Origin: DASSFZ01 sp036514635 | GTDB lineage: Bacteria > Chloroflexota > Anaerolineae > Fen-1058 | DNA length: 25,295 nt | Reading direction: 5' to 3' | NCBI GenBank assembly: GCA_036514635.1 | Contig: DATBWU010000032.1 | Coordinates: 1-25,295, forward strand | Shown here: piece after piece, positions 1-7,355 of the stretch | Numbering within the stretch: position 1 is the stretch's first letter | Layout of the letters: each line of letters opens with the position of its first letter | Made by a program: the position numbers and the translations under genes | Notes under the pieces: generated by a model | The model's database searches: none | The model's input: the letters and a program-made list of their open reading frames with translations, nothing else | Told to the model about the DNA's origin: nothing

Positions 1-1
1 A

Positions 2-23
2 GGGGAAGGGGTCGGGGATGGGG
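2..23 (+). repeat. G-quadruplex-like G-tract array downstream of nadA
   Basis: Four runs of exactly four G separated by two-base spacers (AA, TC, AT) give a 6-bp period immediately after the nadA stop codon. This fits the canonical intramolecular G-quadruplex pattern on the + strand; the nadA transcript would carry the C-rich complement. It may continue beyond the window edge. Function is not known from the sequence. Confidence 0.6.
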
Positions 24-28
24 TGAGG

Positions 29-1087
29 TCATCCAATCTCTATCATACGCTCGACGGCGCGCGACGCGCGTGCGATGATATCCGCCGGCAAGTCGATCGC
101 ATACCGATCGTGCCGTAACGATTCGAGCGTGTCTTCCAACGTAATCTGGTTCATGTGCGGGCAGCGCACGCTGCACAGTCGCAGCATTTCCTTGTCCGGG
201 TTGGCTGCGGCGACGTTATCGCCCATCGAGCACTCGGTCAATAGCAAGTAATGCGGTGCGTTCGTCTCTCGCACGAACTTGATCATGCGTGACGTGCTGC
301 CTGAAAAATCGGAGGCGGCGACGACTTCCGGGCTGCATTCCGGATGGGTCAGGATCACCACATCGGGATACTGCTGACGCACGGTGACGATGTCTTGCAC
401 GCTGAACTTGTCGTGCACTTCACATCGACCATGCCAGCCGATCATCTGGTAGTCCAGGCCTGAATCGGGCTGCGCCGGTTCGTTGAGTGTGGGAAAGATG
501 ATGCGCTTGCCCGTCTCGCGCGCGACATTTCGGGCGAGGTACTCATCGGGCAGGAAGATGACCGTGTCGGAGCCGAGCGATTCCACCACCGCATTCGCGT
601 TGCCCGATGTGCAGCAGATGTCCGACTCGGCTTTCACGTCGGCGTACGTGTTGACGTAGGACACCACCGGCACGCCGGGGAATTGCTTCTTCAGGTTGCG
701 CACGTCCTCGGCGGTGATGCTGGCCGCCAGCGAGCATCCGGCGCGCAACGACGGCAACAGCACCATTCGGGTGGGATTCAACACCTTGGCCGTCTCGGCC
801 ATAAACTTCACGCCGCAAAACACGATGATGTCGGCGTTGGTGCGCGCGGCTTGCCGGCTCAACTCGAGCGAGTCGCCGACGAAGTCGGGGATGGTGTTGA
901 ACAGCGCCGGCTCCATGTAGTTGTGTCCCAAAATCACCGCGTTCTTCTCGCGCTTCAGGCGGTTGATCTCGGCGGCGAGCCTGGCCTTGTGCGGCAGCTC
1001 GAACGCCGGAACCACATCGCGCAGCATCTCCTTCATTTTCGACAGCATCTCATCTGCCGAGATCACTTCAGACAGCGCCGCGTTCAT
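29..1087 (-). CDS. nadA: Quinolinate synthase NadA
   Basis: Condenses iminoaspartate with dihydroxyacetone phosphate to quinolinate, using a [4Fe-4S] cluster, in cytosolic de novo NAD synthesis. The 352-residue protein shows the family hallmarks: an ILGHNY motif near residue 53, CGVKFMAE near 91, RAGCSLA with Cys118, GRCEVH with Cys222, and a C-terminal CSVRCPHM segment (Cys305/Cys309). Cys118, Cys222 and Cys309 are the likely cluster ligands by family position. The ATG at 1087 is preceded by a strong GGGAGGGG ribosome-binding site. The first 20 bases lie inside the end of nadC, so the two are probably translationally coupled in one operon. L-aspartate oxidase (nadB) is not in the window. Full length; nothing abnormal seen. 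Confidence 0.97.
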   Translation of the reverse strand: MNAALSEVISADEMLSKMKEMLRDVVPAFELPHKARLAAEINRLKREKNAVILGHNYMEPALFNTIPDFVGDSLELSRQAARTNADIIVFCGVKFMAETAKVLNPTRMVLLPSLRAGCSLAASITAEDVRNLKKQFPGVPVVSYVNTYADVKAESDICCTSGNANAVVESLGSDTVIFLPDEYLARNVARETGKRIIFPTLNEPAQPDSGLDYQMIGWHGRCEVHDKFSVQDIVTVRQQYPDVVILTHPECSPEVVAASDFSGSTSRMIKFVRETNAPHYLLLTECSMGDNVAAANPDKEMLRLCSVRCPHMNQITLEDTLESLRHDRYAIDLPADIIARASRAVERMIEIG

Positions 1088-1913
1088 GTCCCCTCCCTAT
1101 CCAATCGAGACTTACATCAAACACCTTAGCCGAGTGAGTCAGCGCGCCGATCGAGATGAAATCAACTCCGGTCTCGGCGATGCCTCGCACATTATCCAGT
1201 GTCACGTTGCCGGAGGCTTCCAGCCGGGCGCGCCCTGCCGTCATAGCGACCGCCTGGCTCATCATATCGAGTGTCATGTTGTCCAGCAAGATGCGCTCGA
1301 CGCCCAACTCCAGCGCGGCGCGAACATCGTCCAGCGTGCGCGCTTCAACTTCGATCACAAGTCCGGTATTCGCCGATCGCGCCCGCGTCACAGCCTCGGC
1401 CAGCGAGCCGGCGAAATCGATGTGGTTGTCCTTGATCAGAATCATGTCGTACAGGCCGATGCGATGATTCTGCCCCCCACCCTGCCGCACGGCGAGCTTG
1501 TCGAAGGCGCGCAAGCCGGGCGCAGTCTTGCGCGTGTCGAGGACGGCAACGTGAGTCCCCTGGACCGCGTCGACGAAGCGGCGCGTCAGCGTGGCGATGC
1601 CCGACATGCGCCCCAGAAAGTTCAACGCGGTCCGTTCGCCGGTGAGCAGCGCGCGAGCCGGGCCGGACACTTCGGCCAGCACCTGCCGGGGCTCCACGCG
1701 CGCACCTTCTTCGACATGCGGCGTAAATGTTACACGCTCATCGAGCAGGGCGAACACCCGCCGCGCCACGTCCAGACCGGCCACCACGCCATCCTGCTTG
1801 GCGATGATACGGCCGCGCATCGTCGCGTCGGGCGGCACGATGCTGCTCGTCGTCGCATCGCCCGAACCGATGTCCTCTTCCAGTGCGCGCTGTATCTGCT
1901 CCACGAGTTCCAA
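1068..1913 (-). CDS. nadC: Nicotinate-nucleotide pyrophosphorylase (carboxylating) NadC
   Basis: Converts quinolinate and PRPP to nicotinate mononucleotide, the step after NadA. The sequence has the QAPRTase N-terminal EEDIGSGDATT motif and the central signature DTRKTAPGLRAFDKLAVRQG followed by GGQNHRIGLYDMILIKDNH, with a C-terminal ISIGALTHS segment that closes the phosphoribosyl barrel. I chose the TTG at 1913 (281 aa) because GGGAGG lies seven bases upstream and the family motif begins soon after. An in-frame ATG at 1970 would add 19 residues encoded by repeat-like DNA (contains CCGGCTTGGCCGG) and has no ribosome-binding site. Order on the minus strand is nadC then nadA, overlapping by 20 bp. 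Start uncertain, function secure. Confidence 0.95.
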   Translation of the reverse strand: MELVEQIQRALEEDIGSGDATTSSIVPPDATMRGRIIAKQDGVVAGLDVARRVFALLDERVTFTPHVEEGARVEPRQVLAEVSGPARALLTGERTALNFLGRMSGIATLTRRFVDAVQGTHVAVLDTRKTAPGLRAFDKLAVRQGGGQNHRIGLYDMILIKDNHIDFAGSLAEAVTRARSANTGLVIEVEARTLDDVRAALELGVERILLDNMTLDMMSQAVAMTAGRARLEASGNVTLDNVRGIAETGVDFISIGALTHSAKVFDVSLDWIGRGHERGAV

Positions 1914-1986
1914 CAGGAATCCTCCCCAACCCGGCCAAGCCGGAATCCCAACGGATGGCTCTTCCGGCATTGTGCGGAAAAAGCCT

Positions 1987-2050
1987 CACCGCAAAGGCGC
2001 GAAGGCCGCGAAGATGCGGAAAACTTGGCGTTCTTGGCGTCTTCGCGGTT
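1987..2050. repeat. 9-bp-period palindromic repeat upstream of nadC
   Basis: The left half reads as degenerate units of about 9 bp ending in GCAAAG/GCGAAG. The right half has CTTGGCGTT, CTTGGCGTC and TTCGCGGTT, the imperfect reverse complement of the left. Direct repeats of ATCCCAACGGAT at 1945-1956 and 2074-2085 flank it. A second small hairpin, CCCAACG...CGTTGGG, lies at 2076-2097. Related copies occur at 8817-8888, about 9980-10012 (inside folC) and 22879-22924. Confidence 0.7.
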
Positions 2051-2187
2051 CGGTTTCCTGTTCGATCCGGTAGATCCCAACGGATTTAATCGTTGGGGCG
2101 GCAGAGAGTCGGGTTAGTGTAAAAATGACACCTGGAATGTACCACGCTTTTCTCGGAACGCCAAACGGGCGAAACGAAGGTCGGCGA

Positions 2188-2216
2188 CAGAAAAAGCCCG
2201 GCAGTCGGGCTTTCTC
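2188..2216 (-). terminator. Intrinsic terminator of the phn genes
   Basis: On the minus strand an 8-bp stem AAAGCCCG/CGGGCTTT with a five-base loop (bases 2193-2213) is followed by a short T-rich tail. This is a standard rho-independent terminator about 150 bp after the phnE stop. The reverse orientation also has a T-rich flank, so it may work both ways. The rest of the 1914-2364 gap is repeat-derived and has no convincing gene. Confidence 0.75.
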
Positions 2217-2270
2217 TGTATATTCACACGGCCATTGCCGGGAGTCTCAACTTCAGGCCAACAAGAGGGA

Positions 2271-2348
2271 AGCCGGGTGAACTCGGCTGATCCGACTGTC
2301 GCCTTCAGCCGGCTTTCACATCATCAGCCGGGAAGTGAACTTCCCGGC
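2271..2348. repeat. Two TGAA-centred hairpins after phnE
   Basis: An AGCCG...CGGCT hairpin (2271-2288, one G.U pair, TGAA loop) and a perfect hairpin GCCGGGAAG-TGAA-CTTCCCGGC (2327-2348) lie between the phnE stop and its terminator. They belong to the same architectural family as the hairpins at 5805-5872, 8733-8748, 9123-9144, 9955-9968 and 20798-20815. They could protect the 3' end of the transcript, but that is inference. Confidence 0.7.
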
Positions 2349-2364
2349 GACACCGCGTGGGCAT

Positions 2365-4791
2365 TTACACCAACCGTTCGCGAATCTTCGCGCTGGCGAA
2401 GTCCATAATCGTGACGACGATCACGATGATCGCAACGACCGTGCCCGCTTTATGGTATTGCAATTGCCCGAAATAGGTGTTGAGTTGTAAGCCGATGCCG
2501 CCGCCGCCCGCAAAACCGATGATGGTCGAGATGCGAATGTTGATGTCCCACTGGTAAATCGAGTACGAGATGAACGGTGGAATGATCTGCGGCAAGATCG
2601 CATACACGATCGTCTGCAAGCGCGTTGCGCCCGTGGCTGCAATCGCCTCCACCGGGCCGGGATCGATGTTCTCGATCGCTTCGGAGAACAACTTGCCGAT
2701 CAGCCCAAACGTCGTCACCGCCAAGGCCAACATCCCGGCGAACGGCCCGATGCTCACCCAGAACACGAAGATCGCCACGTACAACAGCGCCTCGATCGAG
2801 CGCAAGATGTTGAACAGGCTGCGCGCGGCATAGTAAACAATGCGCGCGCCGCCACGCCCCGTCAAGTTGCGCGCCGCCAGAAAGCTAAATGGGATGGCCA
2901 GCAGACCGCCTATTGTCGTCGCCATCAACGCCTGGAAAATCGTGATCAGCATCTGCCGCAACACGATGTCGAGCACGCCGGGCGAGAGATCAATCGACAC
3001 GAAGTCGCTGACCAAGCGCCCGAACGTCGGCGCCGGCTCGAACAGCGTGCCGAGGTCAATCTGGGTCGCATTCCAGCAATACACAAACACCGCGCCGATC
3101 GCCAGGTAGGCCAGGCTACGCAGCGACTCATTGAACAGCCCCGGCGCGACAGCCAGGGCCTTGGTATCGCCTTGCAAAACGCGCCGCCGCCAACGGATGA
3201 GATAGTCGGCACTCATGGCAACAACCGCGAGAGTCCACAGCGATAACGAGCCGATCACCAGAAAAACCAGCGCCTGCAAAAGCCCAGAATACGGGCTTGG
3301 CTCGCTGACCACTGCTGTGGTATCACCCTGCAAGATGCGCTGCCGCCAACGGCCACTGATATAGTCTACAATGATGACGACGACGGCGATGGCCCACAGC
3401 GCGGCCGCGTACTCTTCGTAGCCGCCTTTGCGGATGGTCTCGACGACAAAGAAGCCGATGCCGCCGCCGGCCACAAAACCGACCACTGTCGCCGAGCGCA
3501 TGTTGATGTCCCAGCGCAGGAGCGTGTAGGCCAGGAACGGCGGGTAAATCTGCGGCAGCACTGCGTAGCGGATCACCTGCAACAGGTTCGCGCCCGTGGC
3601 TGTCACCGCTTCAATCGGGCCGGGATCGATGTGCTCGATCTCTTCGGAGAAGAGCTTGCCCAGCGCCGCCACCGAGTGAATCGTCAGCGCGATCAGCCCG
3701 GCGAACGGCCCCAGGCCCACCCAGGCAATGACGATGATGCCCCAGATGATCGTATCGATCGCGCGCACGACGTTGAGGAATGTCCGCATCGCGTAATAGA
3801 TCAGCATGCCGCCCGGCACGCGCGACATGATGTTGTGCGCGGCGAAGAAACTGAGCGGGATGGCGAGCACAGTCGAGAAGACCGTCGCCATCAGGCCCAG
3901 CGCGATCGTCTCGAAGATTTTGCCGGGCACGAAGTTGCCATTGACCGTCCGGCCGAAGATGTCGCCGAACGTGGTGCTCGGCTTCGGCGGGCCGATTTCC
4001 TGCTCGAAGCGCGCCTGAATTAACTGCTGCGGCGCTGCCGATGCCACACCCGCGAAAGCTGGGACCTTGAACGTCGCCTCGAAGCGGCCTTCGGCGTCCG
4101 TCAGCGCTTCGACCGGTTTGTTTGCTTCCCGAACCTGGGCCTCGTTCGAGGCGTCGAGATCCAACAGCCAGTAGAACGCGCCGCTCATGTTCGGTATGAA
4201 GCCTTCGCCGCGCGCGGTGATCGTGTCGCCGACCGAGCCGCAGTTCGGCTCGACCGTCAACTGATACCGGCCGGCGGACGGCTCCGCCACCGGCAGATCG
4301 GAGCATGGCACGTTGAAACCGGTCTGGCCAATCTGAAGCGCCTTGTCCCGCGTGAACAGATCGGGGTTCACGATCGCGCGGAAGACGATGCGCGCGTCGC
4401 TAAAGCGCGAGATCAGGCGATCCAGGTTGACATCGGTGACGATCCACGCGACGACGTAGACGATGATCGCCGACAGCAGAAACGCAATCCAGCGCGGCGC
4501 CGATCGGCCTTGCGCCACCCGGTAGGCATCGATCACGTTCCACAGCCAAAATGCGGCCAGCACCGCCCACAGCCAGCTGATCGCCGTCGCGCCGATCTCG
4601 ACCCGCCCGACCTTGAAGTTGACGAACGACCAGTCGATCAGAAACGCCAGGAGCAACGTGGTGGCAAGGATCGCGACGCCACGCCAGTATTTCCCGGCGT
4701 AGAACTGCCCGGCACCGGGGACGACGAATGACAGCCCGCCAGCCAATGCGGCCTTCTGGGTTGACAACGGAGTTTTGGGGGATGAGTTCAT
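2365..4791 (-). CDS. phnE: PhnE-type ABC permease, two permease modules fused, with N-terminal membrane and Ig-like extension
   Basis: Inner-membrane permease of a phosphonate/phosphate/phosphite-type importer, 808 aa from the ATG at 4791. Residues 1-120 are hydrophobic with a PGAGQFYAGKYWRG motif resembling TM2-like or small-membrane domains. About 160-270 is a predicted extracytoplasmic Ig/IPT-like domain (VEPNCGSVGDTITARGEGF). About 285-485 and 600-808 are two homologous PhnE permease domains. Each carries an EAA-type loop: GKLFSEEIEHIDPGPIEAVTATGA at about 378-401 in the first, and GKLFSEAIENIDPGPVEAIAATGA at about 699-722 in the second. The linker repeats RWRxRxLQGDT twice (481 and 533). 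An upstream TTG/ATG frame adds 24 residues encoded by the heptad repeat, so I rejected it. PhnE is usually one module, sometimes two separate genes (PhnE1/E2); here both fused copies would form the channel alone. The substrate cannot be told from sequence. Confidence 0.9.
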   Translation of the reverse strand: MNSSPKTPLSTQKAALAGGLSFVVPGAGQFYAGKYWRGVAILATTLLLAFLIDWSFVNFKVGRVEIGATAISWLWAVLAAFWLWNVIDAYRVAQGRSAPRWIAFLLSAIIVYVVAWIVTDVNLDRLISRFSDARIVFRAIVNPDLFTRDKALQIGQTGFNVPCSDLPVAEPSAGRYQLTVEPNCGSVGDTITARGEGFIPNMSGAFYWLLDLDASNEAQVREANKPVEALTDAEGRFEATFKVPAFAGVASAAPQQLIQARFEQEIGPPKPSTTFGDIFGRTVNGNFVPGKIFETIALGLMATVFSTVLAIPLSFFAAHNIMSRVPGGMLIYYAMRTFLNVVRAIDTIIWGIIVIAWVGLGPFAGLIALTIHSVAALGKLFSEEIEHIDPGPIEAVTATGANLLQVIRYAVLPQIYPPFLAYTLLRWDINMRSATVVGFVAGGGIGFFVVETIRKGGYEEYAAALWAIAVVVIIVDYISGRWRQRILQGDTTAVVSEPSPYSGLLQALVFLVIGSLSLWTLAVVAMSADYLIRWRRRVLQGDTKALAVAPGLFNESLRSLAYLAIGAVFVYCWNATQIDLGTLFEPAPTFGRLVSDFVSIDLSPGVLDIVLRQMLITIFQALMATTIGGLLAIPFSFLAARNLTGRGGARIVYYAARSLFNILRSIEALLYVAIFVFWVSIGPFAGMLALAVTTFGLIGKLFSEAIENIDPGPVEAIAATGATRLQTIVYAILPQIIPPFISYSIYQWDINIRISTIIGFAGGGGIGLQLNTYFGQLQYHKAGTVVAIIVIVVTIMDFASAKIRERLV

Positions 4792-4808
4792 ACGATTGGA
4801 GAAGTTGT

Positions 4809-4878
4809 GAGCAATGAGCAGTGAGCAATGGGCAATGAACAAACAACAGCCAGCAATCAACAATCAACCATCACACAA
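4809..4878. repeat. 7-bp-period tandem array between phnC and phnE
   Basis: Reading + strand from 4809, units are GAGCAAT, GAGCAGT, GAGCAAT, GGGCAAT, GAACAAA, CAACAGC, CAGCAAT, CAACAAT, CAACCAT. The stop codon of phnC (TGA, 4871-4873) lies in the array. It fills most of the 79-bp gap before phnE. Unlike the other three heptad arrays it is less palindromic and more purely tandem. Confidence 0.75.
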
Positions 4879-5629
4879 TAGTCACTCGCTCGGCCTCTTG
4901 CCCGTAGATCGCCTTGAACTGCGCGTCGTCGATCTGCTTGGGCAGTCCTTCGAACACCAACTGGCCGTCCTTCAACGCGATGGCGCGCGTCGCATAGCGG
5001 TGCACCAGATCGAGAAAGTGTAAGCTGCACAGCACCGTGATGCCGCTCTCTTTGTTCATCTGCTCCAGGTACTTCAAAATCGTATGGGCCAGCACCGGAT
5101 CGAGCGAGGCCACCGGCTCGTCGGCCAGCACCAGCTTCGGTTCTTGCATCAACGCCCGCGCGATGCCTACGCGCTGCTGCTGCCCGCCCGACAGCGAATC
5201 GGCACGCATGTAGGCTTTGTCACGCATACCGAGCTTGTCCAGGTTGTCGAGCGCGCGTTGCTTGTCATCGGCCGAGAAGTAGTTGACCAGGCTGTTCAGC
5301 GGATTGACGTAGCCCAAGCGCCCCGACAACACGTTGGTGATCACCGGCGCGCGCTTGACCAGGTTGAACTGCTGGAAGATCATGCCGATCTGGCGGCGCA
5401 CCTTGCGCATGTCGGACGCCGGCAGCGCGCTGATGTCGGTGCCGTTCCAGATGATCTTGCCCGACGTCGGATCGATCAGGCGGTTGATGCAGCGCAACAG
5501 CGTCGATTTGCCGGACCCGCTCAGGCCGATCACGGCCAGGAACTCGCCGTCCTGCACTTCGAAGCTGACGTCGGTTAAGGCCTGCGTGCCGTTGGGATAC
5601 GTCTTGGTGAGGTGTTCGACCTTGAGCAT
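4871..5629 (-). CDS. phnC: Phosphonate-type ABC transporter ATP-binding protein PhnC
   Basis: Cytoplasmic ATPase that drives the PhnE permease. The 252-residue protein has Walker A GLSGSGKST (35-43), a Q-loop in IFQQFNL (about 85-91), the signature LSGGQQQRVGIARAL (146-160) and Walker B LVLADEP (166-172) followed by the D-loop and an H-loop in SLHFLDL. The RLGYVNPLNS stretch before the signature is typical of PhnC. The ATG at 5629 has GGGAG upstream. The longer in-frame reading to 5725 is encoded by an intergenic repeat and is rejected. It sits between phnD and phnE on the same strand. Its stop codon lies in a heptad array. Confidence 0.95.
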   Translation of the reverse strand: MLKVEHLTKTYPNGTQALTDVSFEVQDGEFLAVIGLSGSGKSTLLRCINRLIDPTSGKIIWNGTDISALPASDMRKVRRQIGMIFQQFNLVKRAPVITNVLSGRLGYVNPLNSLVNYFSADDKQRALDNLDKLGMRDKAYMRADSLSGGQQQRVGIARALMQEPKLVLADEPVASLDPVLAHTILKYLEQMNKESGITVLCSLHFLDLVHRYATRAIALKDGQLVFEGLPKQIDDAQFKAIYGQEAERVTIV

Positions 5630-5703
5630 GATGGACTCCCAAGACCGCCTATGATCTGTGAGGTTACAGGGTCGCGCAGATTGTAACTCGCCTGGCGCAG
5701 CGA

Positions 5704-5970
5704 CATTGCGAGCGAAGCGAAGCAATCTCGTTGTGACGTGGAGATTGCTTCGGCGCGAAAGGCTGCGCCTATTCAGAAACTTGGGCCGTTGCCAGGTTGT
5801 GCCCGCCCGCCGATGAACTCGGCGGGCTACACCCCAGCGTCGGATGAATCCGACTAGCCCGATTCATCGGGCGCAGCGGAGTAGCGAATTCATCGCCGCG
5901 CGGACACGCCGCGCCAGTTTCTGTCTTCAGGCATATCGCCGCCCGGCGATGTGGGATTCTCGCAATGACA
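5704..5970. repeat. Nested palindromic repeats between phnD and phnC
   Basis: The 420-bp gap holds stacked inverted repeats. The outer ends are CATTGCGAG (5704-5712) and CTCGCAATG (5959-5967). A 12-bp perfect arm pair CGAAGCAATCTC/GAGATTGCTTCG lies at 5718-5752. An inner pair CAGAAACT/AGTTTCTG (5774-5781, 5916-5923) encloses three TGAA/TTCA-centred hairpins at 5805-5827, 5839-5854 and 5857-5872. It looks like one mobile repeat that received another inside it. No gene seen. Confidence 0.75.
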
Positions 5971-5997
5971 CGCCATATGCGTAAGGTGAGATTGTAA

Positions 5998-6031
5998 TTT
6001 GGGCAGAGGGACCTTCGCTCCTCTGCCCAAA
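5998..6031 (-). terminator. Hairpin after phnD
   Basis: A perfect 11-bp inverted repeat TTTGGGCAGAG/CTCTGCCCAAA with a 12-base loop lies 19 bp after the phnD stop. On the minus strand it is followed by A/T-mixed sequence, not a clean T tract. It may act as a partial terminator or 3' stabiliser, leaving more phnD than phnCE message, as is common for binding-protein genes. Confidence 0.6.
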
Positions 6032-6049
6032 CGCGATCAGAAGCCGTAT

Positions 6050-7093
6050 TTACTTGATCATCTCAGCTGGATCGACGCCTGCCTGCACCAACAATGCGCG
6101 GAACTCGTCGTAGAAGGTTGGCTCAATCTCGGCGAAGCCGCGATAGCTATACAGGTTGCGCAGCATGGCCTTGCCGCCCGTGTCCTCGGCGATGAACAAC
6201 AGGCCCGTGACGGTGGCATCCTTGATGCTCTCATCGACGTCCTTGATGAACTGCATCCCGTCGTTCGGAATGTTATCCGTCAAGAAGAACACATCGACCT
6301 TGTCGAGAATGTCCGGGTAGTTTTCCTTGATGGGGGCCGAATCGGTGCGCACGTCGACGAAGGTCGCGCCTGCGTCGCAGTCACCCTTGTACACGGCGAT
6401 GGCGACGTTGTCGTGCGAGCCGACACTCTGCGTAGCCTTGAAGTCTTTATCCGGATCGATCCCGTTCGCCTTCAGCACGATGCGCGGCATGATGTTGCTC
6501 GAGGTCGAGTTCGGGTCCCCGAAGCAGAAGGTCTTGCCCTTCAGATCGGCGATCGACGTGACGCCCGACGCCTTGTTGGCGATGAACTGGCTCTGGTAAA
6601 AGTTCTCCAGCTTGCCCTTGTAGGTGCGCAGCGCGACCAGCGCCGGCTCGACGTCATACTTCGACTGCGCCAGCAGGATCGAGAAGGTGTTGAGGAAGCC
6701 AATCTGAGCCTTGCCTGCGCCCATTGCTTCGATCGACGCGGCGAAGCTGGTGCCCACTTCGATCTGGTAGGTCAGGCCGGTGAGCTTGCTCAAGCAATCG
6801 GCGATCTCGGTGCCGGCCTTGGTGATCTGGGCCACGTCGCCCGACGGGACGAACGTCATGACGATCGGGTTATCGGCAGCGCCTAACTCGCCCGCAGCAA
6901 CGGTGGGCATGTTCGGCAGCTTGTCGCAAGTGGGTGGAGGAACCGTCGGCGTAGCTTCGCCTCCGCCGGCAGTGGTGGGCGGCGGCGCGGTAGTCGCCGT
7001 CGCCTCCGGCGCAGCAGTCGGCGCACAGGCCGAGAGCGCCATCGAAAGCACAGCGAGCAAAGTAAACACAGTGAAAAGCGATCGCTTCGTCAT
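6050..7093 (-). CDS. phnD: PhnD-family phosphate/phosphonate-binding lipoprotein
   Basis: Extracytoplasmic solute-binding lipoprotein that delivers substrate to PhnCE. The 347-residue product has a basic N-terminus, a hydrophobic stretch and lipobox LSAC (Cys23), then a Thr/Pro/Gly-rich tether (about 25-60). The PhnD-type periplasmic-binding fold follows, with conserved FVPSGD, AQIGFLNTFS and a DPNSTSSNIMPR motif characteristic of phosphonate-binding PhnD-type proteins. The ATG at 7093 has an AGGAG ribosome-binding site; a longer ORF to 7159 lacks one. A leader with a promoter and a structured ribosome-binding site lies upstream (7165-7277). Neighbours phnC and phnE follow on the same strand. 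Phosphate, phosphite and phosphonates are all possible ligands. No C-P lyase genes are present in the window. Confidence 0.94.
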   Translation of the reverse strand: MTKRSLFTVFTLLAVLSMALSACAPTAAPEATATTAPPPTTAGGGEATPTVPPPTCDKLPNMPTVAAGELGAADNPIVMTFVPSGDVAQITKAGTEIADCLSKLTGLTYQIEVGTSFAASIEAMGAGKAQIGFLNTFSILLAQSKYDVEPALVALRTYKGKLENFYQSQFIANKASGVTSIADLKGKTFCFGDPNSTSSNIMPRIVLKANGIDPDKDFKATQSVGSHDNVAIAVYKGDCDAGATFVDVRTDSAPIKENYPDILDKVDVFFLTDNIPNDGMQFIKDVDESIKDATVTGLLFIAEDTGGKAMLRNLYSYRGFAEIEPTFYDEFRALLVQAGVDPAEMIK

Positions 7094-7167
7094 CTCTTCT
7101 TCTCCTGTAGATATGAATAGGGAACTGCGCGATAGTTCAACGGAACATCCACGATGCACGTGAACAT
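7090..7167 (-). CDS. Possible 25-codon leader ORF overlapping phnD start
   Basis: An ATG at 7167 (or in-frame GTG at 7170) opens a 25-codon frame whose TGA overlaps the phnD ATG as ATGA. A very strong ribosome-binding site AAGGAGGTGA lies at 7181-7190, but it is 13-16 bases from these starts, longer than usual. Another ATG at 7181 starts a four-residue frame right after it. Coding status is speculative; it could be chance. Confidence 0.2.
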   Translation of the reverse strand: MFTCIVDVPLNYRAVPYSYLQEKKR

Positions 7168-7179
7168 CACCAGAGGGAC

Positions 7180-7202
7180 ATCACCTCCTTAATATAGGTG
7201 AT
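7180..7202 (-). promoter_or_regulatory. Leader hairpin holding a strong Shine-Dalgarno sequence
   Basis: On the minus strand ATCACCT and AGGTGAT pair as a 7-bp stem with a nine-base loop ATATTAAGG. The stem and loop contain AAGGAGGTGA, the best ribosome-binding sequence in the window, yet no full-length gene starts at the right distance. A 10-bp palindrome GGTGATCACC overlaps at 7197-7206. It may regulate phnD translation or be an operator. Confidence 0.4.
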
Positions 7203-7248
7203 CACCGGCGCGCAACTTGACAGCGAAATCAGAGGGGTAACTACACTC

Positions 7249-7277
7249 ATACTACATCAGGTCTGCCCGATTGACAA
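7249..7277 (-). promoter_or_regulatory. Predicted sigma70-type promoter of phnD
   Basis: TTGTCA (7272-7277) and TAGTAT (7249-7254) are separated by exactly 17 bp on the minus strand, about 150 bp upstream of the phnD ATG. This would give an mRNA leader that includes the hairpin at 7180-7202. No PHO-box-like repeat was recognised. Confidence 0.45.
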
Positions 7278-7355
7278 GCCACATGCACCTCAGGCTAACA
7301 CAGAGTTCTCAAACGGGTTTTAAGTCGAGTTCAACAATACTTGAGGGTCGGCGCA

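Noticed and set aside
921..2117. Long open frame on the + strand across nadC/nadA
   Set aside because: It is antisense to two clear enzymes, rich in Arg/His/Ala and lacks any family motif; a codon-bias shadow of GC-rich genes.
4792..4863. 24-residue N-terminal extension of PhnE (LLIAHCSLLIAH...)
   Set aside because: It is a translation of the 7-bp tandem array; hydrophobicity comes from the repeat, and the ATG at 4791 fits the family better.
2365..7093. A phosphonate C-P lyase operon
   Set aside because: Only transporter genes phnD, phnC and phnE are present; no phnG-phnM genes were seen, so lyase activity cannot be claimed.
7181..7190. Possible 16S rRNA 3'-end fragment (ATCACCTCCTTA)
   Set aside because: Only a dozen bases match and the reverse strand is simply an ideal Shine-Dalgarno sequence; no other rRNA sequence around it.
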